Source: Erythroxylum novogranatense (Eukaryota; Streptophyta; Magnoliopsida; Malpighiales; Erythroxylaceae). Taken from it: a stretch of DNA of 64,000 nucleotides. Both the position numbers and the translations under genes were made by a program. Below the pieces are notes generated by a model. It ran no database searches. It saw only the letters and a list, made by a program, of their open reading frames with translations, and was not told where the DNA came from. Where the stretch lies: the NCBI GenBank assembly GCA_029891385.1, contig CM057232.1:69155824-69219823 (forward strand), given 5' to 3'. Below, piece after piece: positions 22,640 to 34,399 of the stretch; the stretch's first letter is position 1, and every line of letters starts with the position of its first letter.

Positions 22640-24265
22640 GTCGTTGCTTAGATCTTTTTTGCTGCTTGGCGTGGGACGCGTGTGAACTGGTGCTGGCTGT
22701 GGAGTGCTTGCTGGAAGCTGGCAAAACCTTGTGACTGATGTGTTAGGGACTAGTCGAGTGCAAAACTTGGTCAAAGAAATGAAAGAATTTGGGGTTTTAT
22801 TTTGTGTTTATTATTTTGTTTTTATAAATATATATAGAAAAATTCTAATCTCTTATTCATTTATTTGTTATTTTTAAAATTAATTCAATCCATAAAACAA
22901 AACGCTTAACTAATTTCTATAATACGTAAGTGATATTGTATTGTGCATTTTAATAATCTAGAATTTAAAGGATTTAATTAAAAAAATTAAGTTATTTAAG
23001 GTATAATCTCGCCTTATCTATTTTGGCATTCTAGAATTAAAAAAACTATTACCTTAAACTTAAGTTACATAAAGTGTGATTTAAAGAACTTAATCGTATA
23101 AGATATAATATATCCTTATGAATTTTAGCTACCTAAAATTTAAGGTCTTTTATTTTTTAAGTTAAATTAGATAAGGCGTGATCGTTTGTTTTTGTTCCCA
23201 GGCTATGATTTTGGCTACATTGTTCCTGGAGAAGTGTGATTGCCAGTGGACGTTGGCTGCATGGCGTAGCCTTGAAGTTGGTGACTCGTAGACTAGTGTA
23301 AGGACTTTGTTTGGTGGAGTTAGGAATGTCAACGAACTTATTGGATAGCCCGCGTGGACCTGACCTATCTTTACTTTTTATTAAAAAATTTACAAAGTTC
23401 TTGTTATTTCGGTCAAGCCGTGGGCCAACTCAGCCTGTGCTTTGTTCGTGGCTTAATCAATCCGAGCTAAAATTGACCCGGTCTGTGTTTTGTCTGTAAC
23501 CTAATCAATCTGAACCAAAATTGGACCAATTGGGTCAAAATTGTCAAACCTAGGTGAAGTTATTCCGGTGCATGGCATGGGACACTTGTGAAATGAAGCT
23601 ATTAGGTGTGTGGAGCTAGTTGCTTGTTGAAACTTTGTGGAAGATTGTGACTGGGCCGTTATGGAAATAAAATGTTAAGTTTTTATTTTATTTTATTATT
23701 ATATAAAAATAATTAAATACTTAAAACAAAATAGTTTACTAACATGTATTAACAAATGATCTCACTTTTTACGTGTTAGTATTATAAAACTTATGCTATT
23801 TAAGGTGTGATGTCATTTTACTTATTTTAACATTCTAAAAAGTAAAAGGATTATCACCTTAAACATGAGTTACATATGGCGTGTTCTTGCCTTATAAATT
23901 TTGGTCGTTTGAAGCTTTAAGTCTTTGATCCTAAAAGCTGAATTGCATAAGACTTTTTTTGGATTCAAGGAAATGTTATAAAGTGTCAAGCTGGTCACAC
24001 CTCTCTCGAGAAATTAATGACGCACCACTCCATGGGAGGCCAAGAGAGTCTGGCCTATCATTGAGGCAACTAGCTCTCCATCTACAAGAAACCCCAATTG
24101 CCTCTGTGCTCTTATAAGAGGGGCTAGTATGGAATTGAACCTGAGACCTAACCAAAGTCAAGTCCCGCTCTCAACCATCGAGTCATACCCCTTGAGGGCG
24201 AATTGCATAAGACGTTATCCCATTTTATGAATTTTAGTAATCTAGAACTTAAGACCTAATTTCTC
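22640..24265. repeat. Diverged direct repeats, about 0.8-0.9 kb apart
   Basis: A left copy (about 22660-23185) and a right copy (about 23570-23953, resuming at 24200-24265 after a SINE) share phrases in the same order. Examples: tggcgtgggacgcgtgtga / tggcatgggacacttgtga, tatttaaggtataatctc / tatttaaggtgtgatgtc, accttaaacttaagttacat / accttaaacatgagttacat. Identity is perhaps 65-75% by eye. No coding frame is conserved between them. The family is unknown to me. Confidence 0.6.
23954..24199 (-). mobile_element. tRNA-derived SINE with poly(A) tail and 14-bp target duplication
   Basis: The 14-mer gaattgcataagac flanks the insert at 23940-23953 and 24200-24213. On the minus strand the insert starts with a tRNA-like head: gactcgatggttgagagc (A-box-like) and, about 30 bases on, ggttcaattcc, which fits the B-box consensus GGTTCRANNCC exactly. 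A unique body follows, and it ends in a run of seven A beside the duplication. Length is 246 bp. It would be transcribed by RNA polymerase III from the A/B boxes and moved by a LINE enzyme. Confidence 0.85.
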
Positions 24266-24471
24266 CCTTAAATCAATAAAAGAACCACAAAAACAAGAAA
24301 ACGAAACCTATAGCTAACTCAAACAAAATTAATAAAAATTGTCATATTTGGTTTGGTTCCAAAATAGCATAATTGTTTAACATCATTATGTTCAATGAGT
24401 TTTTTTTTTCCTTTTCAATCTTCCACATATTAGGAAAGTTTCAAATTAATATACATCAAACTTGAGAGTGT

Positions 24472-25897
24472 CACTACAAGAAAAATGTAGATTAGAGACG
24501 GAAACTTAGCAACAGAATTTGGAGGGAATTTGTCACGACAAAATTTGCAATGGACATTAGCAACAGAATTTGGAGGGAATTTGTCCCGACAAAATTTGCA
24601 ACGGACATTAGCGACGGAATAGTATAGCCGTCGGTAATAAAGTTTCGACGAAAAATATACCATTGGAAATTAGCGACGGAAAGCATATTTCTGTCACTAA
24701 AATTGAGTAATTTAGCGACGGTATTAATACTCGTCGCTAAATTTGGAGGGAATTTATCGCGACAAAATTAGCGACGGAATTTAGCGACGATATATGTCCC
24801 GTCGCTAAAAATGGAGGGAAATTTTGGCGGAATAAAAAATTTTGAGTTTATCTATGGAAAATTTCGTAGGTAAATTTCGTTGGTAAATGAATTTAGCGAC
24901 GGAATTTTTTTTCTCGTCGGTAAAAAAGCGGGAATTATTGGTGGTATAAATTTTTTTGAATTTACCTACGAAAATTTCCATCGGTAAATTCTTTTTAAAT
25001 ATAAACTCACCCGACATCTCCCTCCCTCTTCTATCTTCTTTTTCTTTTCTTCTTCTTTCTTCCTACATCTTCTCTTCGGTTTTCTTGGAGCTCATTTCTT
25101 TGTTGTGGACTCCTTTTTTACTCGACGGTGTTGTCTTCTCCAGCTATTGTCATGGTGTCCTTCGGTAGAGGTATTTTTGCAACTACTGTCATATGTTTTT
25201 TATATATTAGATGAAAGTTAATTTGGGTATTTATTACTTTCATTTATTTGTGTATTTTATTATTAGAAAACAACTTTAAGGTATAAATGTTAGTGATAGA
25301 AGGGACAAGACGTGATTTTAGTTGTGATGTTAAGATAAATTTATGATGCATGTAAAGTGTTTGATGAAATGTTTGTTATTTGAAAAAATGATTTTAGTTC
25401 TTTATTTTAAGTTCTGCTTTAGTATGAATTTTAATATTTTAATTCTTTTACTTGAAATAATGAAGTTCTCTCTATAGTGGCTTCTAGAGAAACTAAACAC
25501 TTTGTAGGAAAATTTTAAAAAATAGTTTTCAGCAAATTTACCGACGGAAAATAATTATGTTGGTAAATATATTGTATTTTACCGACGAAAAATAATTTTG
25601 TTGGTAAATATATTGGATTTTACAGACGGAAAATAATTCCGTTGGTAATTTTCTGACAGAAGAATTTATTGACTGAACAAAAAAACTATCGATAAATTTA
25701 CCGACAGAAATTTTTACCGTCGTTAATTCCGTCGGTAAATTTACCAACGAAAAATTTCCGTCATTAAATTTAGTAACCACCATATCTCCGACAGAATTTT
25801 TCCGTGAATAAATTCTGTCGCTAAATAATTTTACCGACGGAATATATACAAATTCCGTCGATAAATTCCGTCGCTAAACTTTATTTTTCTAGTAGTG
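24472..25897. mobile_element. Non-autonomous CACTA (En/Spm) DNA transposon
   Basis: The left end CACTACAAGAAAAAT and the right end (reverse complement CACTACTAGAAAAAT) match at 14 of 15 positions. The 3-bp flanks are tgt on both sides (24469-24471 and 25898-25900). Both subterminal regions are packed with variants of ttagcgacggaa and taccgacgga in opposing orientations, the usual transposase-binding repeats of CACTA elements. At 1426 bp with no transposase frame it must depend on an autonomous partner. A pyrimidine-rich middle (about 25010-25180) breaks the pattern and could be captured sequence. Confidence 0.93.
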
Positions 25898-27430
25898 TGT
25901 GACTTCTTCATAAATGATTTCATTCTATGTCCATTCACCTTGAATATCTTTTTGGTATTTAAACTCTTTATTTTCTCTTAATGAAATACATTAGTGACAA
26001 TAAAAATACCAATCTATCTATAATGTAACTTAAAAGTTTCAAAATTTTAATTTTTATTTAAATGTCCATTCTTTTAAAAATATTTATCAAGTTTTCAAAC
26101 TTTTAAAATTGGATAACTTAATTTTTGTCTCCATTATCATTTTGTAAAATGATTAATAGAATACTTGAAGACTAATATTTGCCCTTCATCTTTGTTGACA
26201 TGATTTTTAAGTCTAATATGGAAAACATATTAGTAATTATGCATTCAAAACATGGCTTTTTTTATACTAAAAAATTATTCGAGAAAGAAGATGCTACATA
26301 GTCCACCCAAATCTCAATGTTCACATACCTCTTTAATAATATTAGCACAATTTTAATAGAAACAACACTTTAAATTGAGTTATCTAATTTTTAAAATATT
26401 GGACAATTAACTAAAAACTTTCAAAAGTGAAACATTAAAATAAAAAAACTTGAAAAAAGTTTGGCACTTTACAATCCATTATCTCCAAAAGAGTTAACCT
26501 TCCTATCAAAGAAAACAAAATTTGATAAAAATAACAAAAAATCAATTTTGTAAGAAATTATAAAATCATTGTGTATATAGTTTATAAAGATATACACAAT
26601 ACAATAAAACTATAAAATAATAGAAAATTCGTAAACTTTATGAAATATAAATTATTATTAAATAAAAGCTTATGATTTTCATGGCCATAAGGCAAATATT
26701 GCTTAAATTACCATTACACAATATTAGTTTTGATTACTATTAGACAATATTAGTTTTGATGGTCAAAAGGCCATCAAAATGATAGCCATGTAATTGAGTC
26801 CTATTTTGAATATCTTAAATTATGAAAAAACACATTATTGAGACAATATTAGTTTTATGAAATTATATATTATGACTTGTAAAAAAACTTGAATATTTGA
26901 AAGTTTAACGTAAAACTTTATACACGTGTGTAAAGTAATTCAATTTATCCAAAAAAAATTAAAATGTTACAAATATAAATGCAAAAAGCCTCAATATGCT
27001 CGCTAATGAGAAAAGCTCTCTCTTCTCTTTAAAATGTTTGTCGCCATCTGTCACCTTTTGGTCATCTAAACCTACAACTTCTCCATAATCTTCTTCACTC
27101 TAGTTTCTTTAATTTCTCTTAACTTCCTTACATCTCTGTGTCTATGTCCTGCCTCTTTTTCACCTTTAATTGGAAACATCCTAGCTAAGCATGACCATTC
27201 TAGCTATAAATGGTTAATACCAACCAAAATTGTCTCCCTTTGATTGATTTAAGCGTTCTCTTACTATTGCTTTTATATGTCATTCCACTAATCCTCCTTT
27301 ATTTTACCTACTTTTCCTTTCCTTCCTCTATTTGCTCCATTCCCCTTTGGAATTTCTTGCTTTACCTATCAAGGAATTTTTTTTGCAAATTTTCTAGTAA
27401 ATATTTTCCCTCTTTCCTAAAATAGATGGA
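25898..27430. other. AT-rich spacer
   Basis: No gene or element recognised. A phrase acaatattagttttgat is repeated at about 26718 and 26744. From about 27000 the sequence turns pyrimidine-rich on +, which may be the 5' UTR of the LINE remnant that follows. Confidence 0.4.
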
Positions 27431-28181
27431 ACTTCCTCTTTCAAACTCGCAATTTCCTCCCCTCTTAAAGGGTATACAAAACTACTCTTCTCTGTAAGGT
27501 GAGTTTAACTATCCTCGGAAATCTAACTTACGAAAGGTCTCCTCAATTGAACTTATTGCTATAATTTAGAAAAGAGCTTATGGAACTAATAAGTTGATGA
27601 ATAGTTCTAGGAAAAATTAGTGCTTAGTCAATGGAGATGAGTCTCTAGTAAATAAATTAAATTAATTCTCTCCCTAAAAAATTAAACACAAATCTTTTTT
27701 GCCCATCCTAAAGAAGTCCTAAAGCAAGGTATAACTAAATGGAACATTTCTTTGATCGGCTTAGTTGTAAATAGAAGACCTATATTCCCTCTAATGCAAA
27801 CTTATGCTAATGTCAACTGAAAAAAGCTTTGGTTAACTAAGTTATTGATCAATAAACAAGGACTTTTCATGTTCAAGTTTGGTTTAGCTAAAGGAGCACA
27901 AAGAATACTAGAATCAGGCCCTTAATACTTGAATTAGAAACCAACATTCTTAAAAAAATGGGTGCTTGGTATGTAGCTTATGTAATTGATATTAAAGCAC
28001 ATTCCTACCTTAAGCAATATTTATAATGTTCTATTTGAATATGGGTCCATGGTAGGATTAAGTTATCTTGCAAGTTATATAGCAATACCTATTTGTATTG
28101 ATAAAATCCCTACCTCAACAAAAAAGATTGGATATGCAAGGTTGCTTCCTACTCCTCTCTTACAACTTCCCATAGCATTTG
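27430..28181 (+). pseudogene. LINE ORF1 remnant (DUF4283 domain), cut by an LTR insertion
   Basis: Across several frames the text follows a DUF4283 RNA-binding domain of plant LINE ORF1: EVLKQGITKWNISLIGLVVN (about 27700), KQGLFMFKFGLAKGAQRILE (about 27855), then in one open frame VGLSYLASYIAIPICIDKIP (about 28050-28110) and KKIGYAR. Sequence similarity stops at 28181, exactly where the LTR begins. Two or more frameshifts and stops show it was already dead or has decayed since. Confidence 0.75.
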
Positions 28182-30709
28182 TGTTGGCCCCCGAATTTTT
28201 CTTGTTAAATAAAGCATGATTTAAATAAATTATGAGGTTTGATGGATAAAGTTTTGGATCTACTTGTTATGTAAATGTTAGTAGAATTTATTTTATGGTT
28301 TGGTTGTATTAAAAGTGGTAAGAATGCATAAGGGCATTTTAGGCAAGTCACTTAAGGTTATAAGATATAAGGCTTTTATTGAAGGGCAAAATGAACCTTT
28401 TAGAATAATAAAGGGTATAAAAAGAAGAAGTTATTGTGTTTTGTTTGAAGAGGGAAGAAGAAGTCGTGGAAGAAGAAGAGAAGAAGAGAAAGCTAGGGTT
28501 TGGAGATCTTTGCAGATTTTGAAGAATTTGAAGCCAAATCAAGTAAGTATAAGCATCATTCCTCTTGATTAGATGAATGGAATATGTTTTGATGTTAGTT
28601 AAGAGAGGATTACGTGTGAGAAGTTGTAGAATGGGTAAAAGCATATTTTTGGTTTTAGGGTTAATAATCAAAGATGGATTTTAATGTTTTTGTAAATGAT
28701 ATTGTGTTGAAATGAGTTTAGAAATGAAGTAAGAATGATGATTTAGGGTTAAGATGAGTTATTTTTGACATATGGGAAGAATGTAGATGAAGAATGTTGA
28801 AAAACAAGTTTTCAGGAGGTTTCTGGTCCCGCACGTTGCAGCGTGGGCAGGAGTCCACGTCCGGCGTGCGCAAGAGTCCATGTCGTGACGTGCGCAGGAG
28901 TCCACATCGCGGCGCGCGAGTGTCTTCGTCGCGGTGAGCTCAACCTTCACCGTGACGAGCTCAACTTTTCTGCGCAGATATGTTTTAGTATTTTAGCCAT
29001 AACTTTTGATGTAGATGTTCAAATGAGGTGATTTTTAATTCGTTGTAAACTAGAGACAAAGTTTTACAAGTTTTATTAAGAAAGGAAGTTTTGAATCAGT
29101 CTTTAAAGTTCTCAAAGTTTGGATGGAAGTTGAGTATAGATTCTTGTTTCAACATAAGGATAGTTTCAATATGTTTGGAGTATAACTTTCGAATTTCTGA
29201 AACAAATTAAATGATTTTGGAGTCATTAGAAACTTAAGACAATGGGGAACACCTTGATCATAGTGATCAATGTAAAATTTACCCGAATGTTTGGACTTTT
29301 GGAAGAGTTTGAGTTTTTAGAATTTATCTTAGTGAATATGCAATATTTGGGTCCTCAAATTCTATTCCTATTGAATGGAAATTTTGCATTTGATAAAGGG
29401 AATCAACAAAGGCAAGAGGATCAAGAGGAGAGGCATCTTTTAAGCATGTATCCAAGCAAGAAATTCAAGTGGATTTCATGTTTATAACTTAGTAATGAGC
29501 CAATAATGTTTTCTTCCAAATCAAGAATGATTTCAATTACTTTATAAATGTTGTTTTTGTTTCTTCTGAATGATTTGCAAATTTTTTACATGTTTTAGTA
29601 TATGAACTTTGTTGATGAATTTTAAATAAAGATGGGAATGCATTGAAATATTTTATGTTATGCCTTGAAAAATGTCATGGCATTTTGTATGGATGAAAAG
29701 AAAGAAAAGAGCATGAAAAGCATGAAAGCATTTGATAAAATGATTTGAGCATGAAATGAATATGTGCTTTGTTTGGGCAAGAGAGGAACGTTTCGTTAGT
29801 CACGTGCACGTCGACATATAGTCTTCTTCCGGCTGCCCGCTTGAGGCCACGAGATCCTGAGAAATCGGACTCGTTTTGTTCACGGTATAAGCTTCGGTTT
29901 ATCCGTTTTGTTCCACGAAACTCTCGAGCCATTTGTTTGTGCATTGCATCTTTGAATTGTCAAGTATGTTGCATAAATTGAGTGTTTTGTATTGATGGTT
30001 AAATGGATATGCTGTGTTGATATGATGACATTTTCTACTATGAGTTTTTAATTCAAATTTTGAATTTGACTGAGAATTTGGGAACAAAGCATTTTATGAA
30101 TTCATTATAAATCTTTTATGACAAATGAACACTTCAACAGTTTTGCTTATTCTTCGTTATAAACTTGTTACCCACGAGCTATAAGCACACCTCCCTTCCG
30201 CCCCCACCTTCAGGTGTTGAGCAAGAGATGGAGTGAAAGAGAGCCAAGGCATTACTCCCAATTTGCTTATATTGTAATTTGAGTTATTTATGTAAAATAC
30301 AAGGATTTGTCACTTTTCAAGGAATTCTAGTTCATGTAACTTTTATCTCTTGAGATTTTGGATTATTGTTGTAATTGTGGCTTGGAATGCCTTTAGAGCT
30401 TGTAAAACTCTATCTATTGATGTTAAGGAATTATGAATTATGTATGGATGATGTTGAGTGGAAGTATACATTTGTGTATATGGATCAGGTTGAGTGGAAT
30501 TTCGGTATACTTGAGGAAGTTATCCATTTGATATGAGTATTTTGAGAGTGAATTGTTGTTACATATATATATATATATATGAGTGAGATGTGTTATGAAA
30601 AAACGAACATAGAAATGGTATGAGACTTTAAACTTTAAGTTTCATGATTTCTTTGGATTATGCCAACGTTTATGGTTCAATGGTTGGACTCTGAAAACGG
30701 GGCTCATCA
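28182..30709 (+). repeat. LTR of a Del/Tekay-like Ty3/gypsy element
   Basis: It begins TGTTGGCCCCCG and ends ...GGGGCTCATCA, four bases before a primer-binding site. Block by block it matches the solo LTR at 18418-21817 in reverse orientation. It contains an AG-rich leader with a strong splice-donor-like caagtaagta (28549), then a GC-rich minisatellite, then an (AT)n run at 30561-30580. No partner 3' LTR or coding interior is seen to the right, where only about 600 bp remain before the LARD insertion. It may be a truncated element or an end product of unequal recombination. Confidence 0.75.
28825..28945. repeat. GC-rich ~30-bp minisatellite inside the LTR
   Basis: Units containing gcaggagtccacgtc / gcaagagtccatgtcgtg / gcaggagtccacatcgcgg recur about every 30 bases in a strikingly GC-rich patch of an AT-rich LTR. 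The solo LTR has a similarly GC-rich but unrelated patch at 19020-19110 beside the same kind of cataacttttatt block. Open frames across it merely repeat the unit. Confidence 0.7.
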
Positions 30710-30895
30710 TGTTTGGTATCAGAGCAAGAAAAGATTACAAGGAACCACGCTCAAGTATGTTGATTTTCTGGAAGAGTTGGGTTTCGAAAATGAGATCCAG
30801 CATTTGTGGTATCAGAGCAAAAAAAGATTACAAGGAACCACGCTCAAGTATGTTGGTTTTCTGGAAGAGTTAGGTTCCGAAAACGGGATCTAGCA
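30710..30895 (+). repeat. Tandem 93-bp units, each with an initiator-Met primer-binding site
   Basis: TGGTATCAGAGC, the standard site complementary to the 3' end of plant initiator tRNA-Met, occurs at 30714-30725 and again at 30807-30818. Between and after them lies a repeated phrase, agattacaaggaaccacgc and tttctggaagagtt. Each unit ends with a close copy of the LTR terminus (ctctgaaaacgggg, ttcgaaaatgagatcc, ttccgaaaacgggatc). The repeated unit thus spans LTR end, primer site and leader. Confidence 0.9.
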
Positions 30896-31303
30896 ATCTA
30901 CTCTTCTCTAACTTGTCTCAACCCTTCCTTCCTATTTTCCCAGCAAATTGTTCATTTCTTTAGTGTAAACTTGAATCTCATTCTATCCCTCTTTTTGTTT
31001 AATTTCCCCTAAAATTGTATCCACCCATTCTCGTTTCTCTCTAATCTAGCTTTCCTACCTATTATTCTCACTTTCCTTTTTTAGCTTCTAACTACAACAA
31101 CTTTTGGTTATTGGCTTTACGCTATCTTTTGTAGTTCCCTTTTTAGGAATGTCAGTCCTTGAGCCTCCAAATTAGAAAATTTCTCACCTATGTCCCTAAT
31201 TAACTCACCCTTCCTTCAACATCCCCCCTTCTTCCTTTGTACCAAACAAAGATCATAATGAACCTAAAATTATTAATAACAAGACAACTTGGGTGTAAGT
31301 GGT
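30896..31303 (+). other. Left part of the second LINE, before the LARD insertion
   Basis: Pyrimidine-rich, leader-like sequence, then a short frame near the end (about 31240-31290) reading PNKDHNEPKIINNKTTWV, which resembles the N-terminal part of plant LINE ORF1. The rest of that ORF1 appears on the far side of the LARD at 48006. No intact gene. Confidence 0.45.
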
Positions 31304-31372
31304 TGTAATATCCCGATCCCCCTACAAAGGGCTAGACCCCCTAAAAATTTGAAGAGGGTATGAAAATCGTGT

Positions 31373-31459
31373 GTCCGTCAAACGGACATGGGAGTCCGTT
31401 TAACGGACAACTTCGGGTGAATTGAAACACTTTGAATGGCTCATGTCCGTTTAACGGAC
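31373..31459. promoter_or_regulatory. Palindromic 15-mers, U3 cluster of the 5' LTR
   Basis: GTCCGTCAAACGGAC at 31373-31387, GTCCGTTTAACGGAC at 31394-31408 and the same at 31445-31459. The second form has perfect 7-base arms (GTCCGTT/AACGGAC) around one base. The first two copies are exactly 21 bp apart. The cluster lies about 550-630 bp upstream of the LTR TATA box. AACGG is also the core bound by three-repeat MYB proteins; binding here is inference. Confidence 0.8.
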
Positions 31460-32005
31460 ATCCACGGGGCAATTTGAGTCAATCATATTTGTGATCGTTT
31501 TACATTTGGTACTTGTGGTCTTAAGTGAGATTTTGATAAAAATGCATCATATTTGGATAGACATTGATGAATTGAATTTTTGCACACATTAAAATCATTG
31601 GCCATGCACTCAATTGACATTTTCTGGGTATAATTGGTAATAAATGAGATTGCTTTGGGATTTGTAAGTTGGGATTAGTGAAAATTGATTTGGACAATGA
31701 AATTGTTAATTTTGTATTTTTGGAGAATTTTAGAAAAATTTTCCTGAAATTTTTGGGATAATTTTCAGATTGGGAAAAATGTCGAGTGACAGATAAATTG
31801 ATAAATGGTAGTAGAATTTATGGTCAACTAGCATTGGAATATTAAATACAAGACTTAAGGAATTAGTGACAAGTGTACTTTATTGAGAATTGGGTTTGGA
31901 AGGACATTTATAAGACAAATGAATGAAAAATTGACAAGTGGCAAGTGACATGTGTCACTTGCCAAGCCATGCCACCTAACCCCTTTTGAAGTACCTTCTA
32001 GACTC

Positions 32006-32014
32006 TTTTATAAG
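32006..32014 (+). promoter_or_regulatory. LTR TATA box
   Basis: ttttataag, followed by a CT-rich leader (32030-32170) as expected for transcription start in a retrotransposon LTR. The same motif lies at the same place in the 3' LTR (44433-44441). Confidence 0.65.
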
Positions 32015-33283
32015 TGTGTCCCACGACACTCTCTTTCATTTGGCCTCCCAAATTGTGTTTTGTTCTTGCTTTTTCTCTCCATTTTCGTGACTTCCATTCC
32101 TCTCTTCATCTCCTCCATGACTTGGTGATCTTTTGTGTAAAACCTTGCTCCATCTCTACCATCTTGTTGTTCCTTCAAGTTGGTCTAAGGAAAAACCTAG
32201 CTTAACCTCCTAGAAGATGGAGATCATGGAGAGGATAGAGCTAGGGTTACATGGAGATTTTGAAGAAATTGAAGGAAAATCAAGTAAGTTTAGTGTTATA
32301 TGGCATGAATATGGTTAATTGAAGCTTGCATGATGAGGGTTTGATGAATTGATTTGTGTTTTGCAAGGTTTATGTATATGTATATTGAGTGATGTCAATT
32401 CATGTTCATACCTTGTTTTTATATGTAGAAGATGAGTAATAATTTCATATAAGAGTATGGAGAGGTTTAGTGATTGAATGGATTTCAAAGGAGGGATTGA
32501 ATGAGGGTAGAACTTGCTTGTGAATGGAATGGATATGCCCTGTTTTTAGTTAGTGATAAATGATAAATTATGAATTGCTTGTGAGTGATATCCTGAGTTG
32601 AATGGAGTAGTGAATGAAGGGAGAAGGAATGGAGGTATTGATCTAGGCTTAAGATGGATTGGATGAGTTAAATGGAAAAAAATGAACATGTGCAAAATCT
32701 GGAAATTTGAAATGGTTTGAGCTTTGGAGTGTACTCTAATTGGATAGTCATAATTGATTGAAAAATTGTCTAAATGAGTTGAAATTTGGCTTAAATGAAA
32801 CTAGGGATCATTGGCTACAAATTTTATGAAGCTATTGATTGTGAAAGTGGTCTTGGAGAGTCACATATGTTGGTATGAAGTTAGGAACTTAAGTGTTGAA
32901 GTTGTTGAGAATAAAGGTATATGATTGTGTTTCATGTCAAGTGTTTATGATCAATAATGGGATATCATTTGTATATGGATGATGTAAAGTTCAAAGGGAA
33001 TTAGCATATTGATCATTGATGAGTATTGCAGTAGAAATGATGGGCTAAGTATGAGAAATTGGGTGTTGGAAGTGAAGAGTTAAAAATATGGAAAATCTCA
33101 AAACTCAATTGAACATACTTTAGTGCAAGGGGCATAACTTTTTGTGTAGAACTCGGAATGAGATGTTCTATACATGGATTTGATAATAGACTTCGAGATC
33201 TACAACTTCTATTTCAGGAAACTTTTCGAAATTATGATGTTTTGAGGGTCGAATTTTCAAAGTGGTATAGGTGACCCGTATCA

Positions 33284-33319
33284 GTCCGTTAAACGGACAT
33301 GCAAGTCCGTTTAACGGAC
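33284..33319. promoter_or_regulatory. Palindromic 15-mer pair, mid-LTR
   Basis: GTCCGTTAAACGGAC (33284-33298) and GTCCGTTTAACGGAC (33305-33319) are again 21 bp apart start to start, inside the transcribed half of the LTR. The matching pair in the 3' LTR is conserved at about 45712-45747. Confidence 0.8.
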
Positions 33320-34399
33320 ATTCACTGGACAAATGATACTAATTAAGCCTCAAATGGGTTTTAAAGTGAACCTAGAATGATCCTTGGTTTATGGGACTAA
33401 TATATGAAAGGTTTGAAGTGAAATTGAAGGTTAAAACTTAGAGAATAAATGGATGAAATCAAAGTGTCAAATGCATAAGTGGATTGGAGATGAAAATGTT
33501 TATAGATTTGTAATACTATTCAAGGAAGGTAAGTAATAGGTGTTCAATGATTATTTATGGAAGGAAATTGGATCTTATGTGATCATATGGGATTGGAAAA
33601 TGAATGACGGAAAATTTAATTATGATACAAATGGGCAAATGTTCTTGAGATACAAGCTTATGGATATGTTAGACTCTTAAGGAGTCAAATGTGCATTTAT
33701 TTAACATGATCATATGAAAATGAAGTGTAAAACTTAGACTATTGAATTATGATTAGAGAATGGGCATACAGTGTGAGTGTATAGTAAATACCCGGGATTG
33801 TCATTGAGCATGCATGATATATTGCACATATACACTTGTGAAAATGGGATGGCTATCTGATTGTGCTTTTGTTAATGTGTGTGCAAATTGTGTTTTGTAT
33901 ATGGATGATACAGATAGAACATCCTCATCCAGAAATTTCTGGATCATCAAAGCAAATGCTAACTGGAGCGTACTGTGAGTAGACCTAGATGGTCTTATTT
34001 ATTAGTTTATTGTTTTTGTTATAAATTGAATGAGCATGGATTGATTTTATTGATTGCGAGTGAATATGGGTTCCGGACAGGAGGTCCGATGATTGTATAC
34101 CGGTAAGTGTGATATTGAAGTGTTACTTGAATGTGAACTAGCCGAACTAAGTGTATTGAAGTGATTAAGTGTTTCTGCATATGCATACAAGTGAAAATGT
34201 GATTTTGCAACTATATGTTGAATGTCGGACTATAGTCTGATGATTCATTGATTGTGATTGAACAAGTGCATACAAATGTGAACAATGCATTTCATTTCAT
34301 GAATGCACGAAATATAACTCGTTGTGACCATAGGAGCCAATGATCAGAGCTTAAAGCTCAACGAATGAAAATGAGCTTCGAGCTCATAAGTGATTCAGA

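Noticed and set aside
24956..25168. 70-codon hydrophobic frame inside the CACTA element
   Set aside because: Arises from a pyrimidine-rich stretch; no recognisable protein and no supporting context.
30714..30818. TGGTATCAGAGC words as fragments of a tRNA gene
   Set aside because: No tRNA arms around them; position after an LTR end fits primer-binding sites.
28182..30895. Treating the plus-strand LTR as a solo LTR with its own target duplication
   Set aside because: No convincing matching pentamers at any of the three possible right ends, and primer sites follow it.
32014..32205. 63-codon frame with an exact twin at 44441-44632, right after the TATA box
   Set aside because: Duplicate because it lies in both LTRs; it begins with GTG and covers the expected transcript leader.
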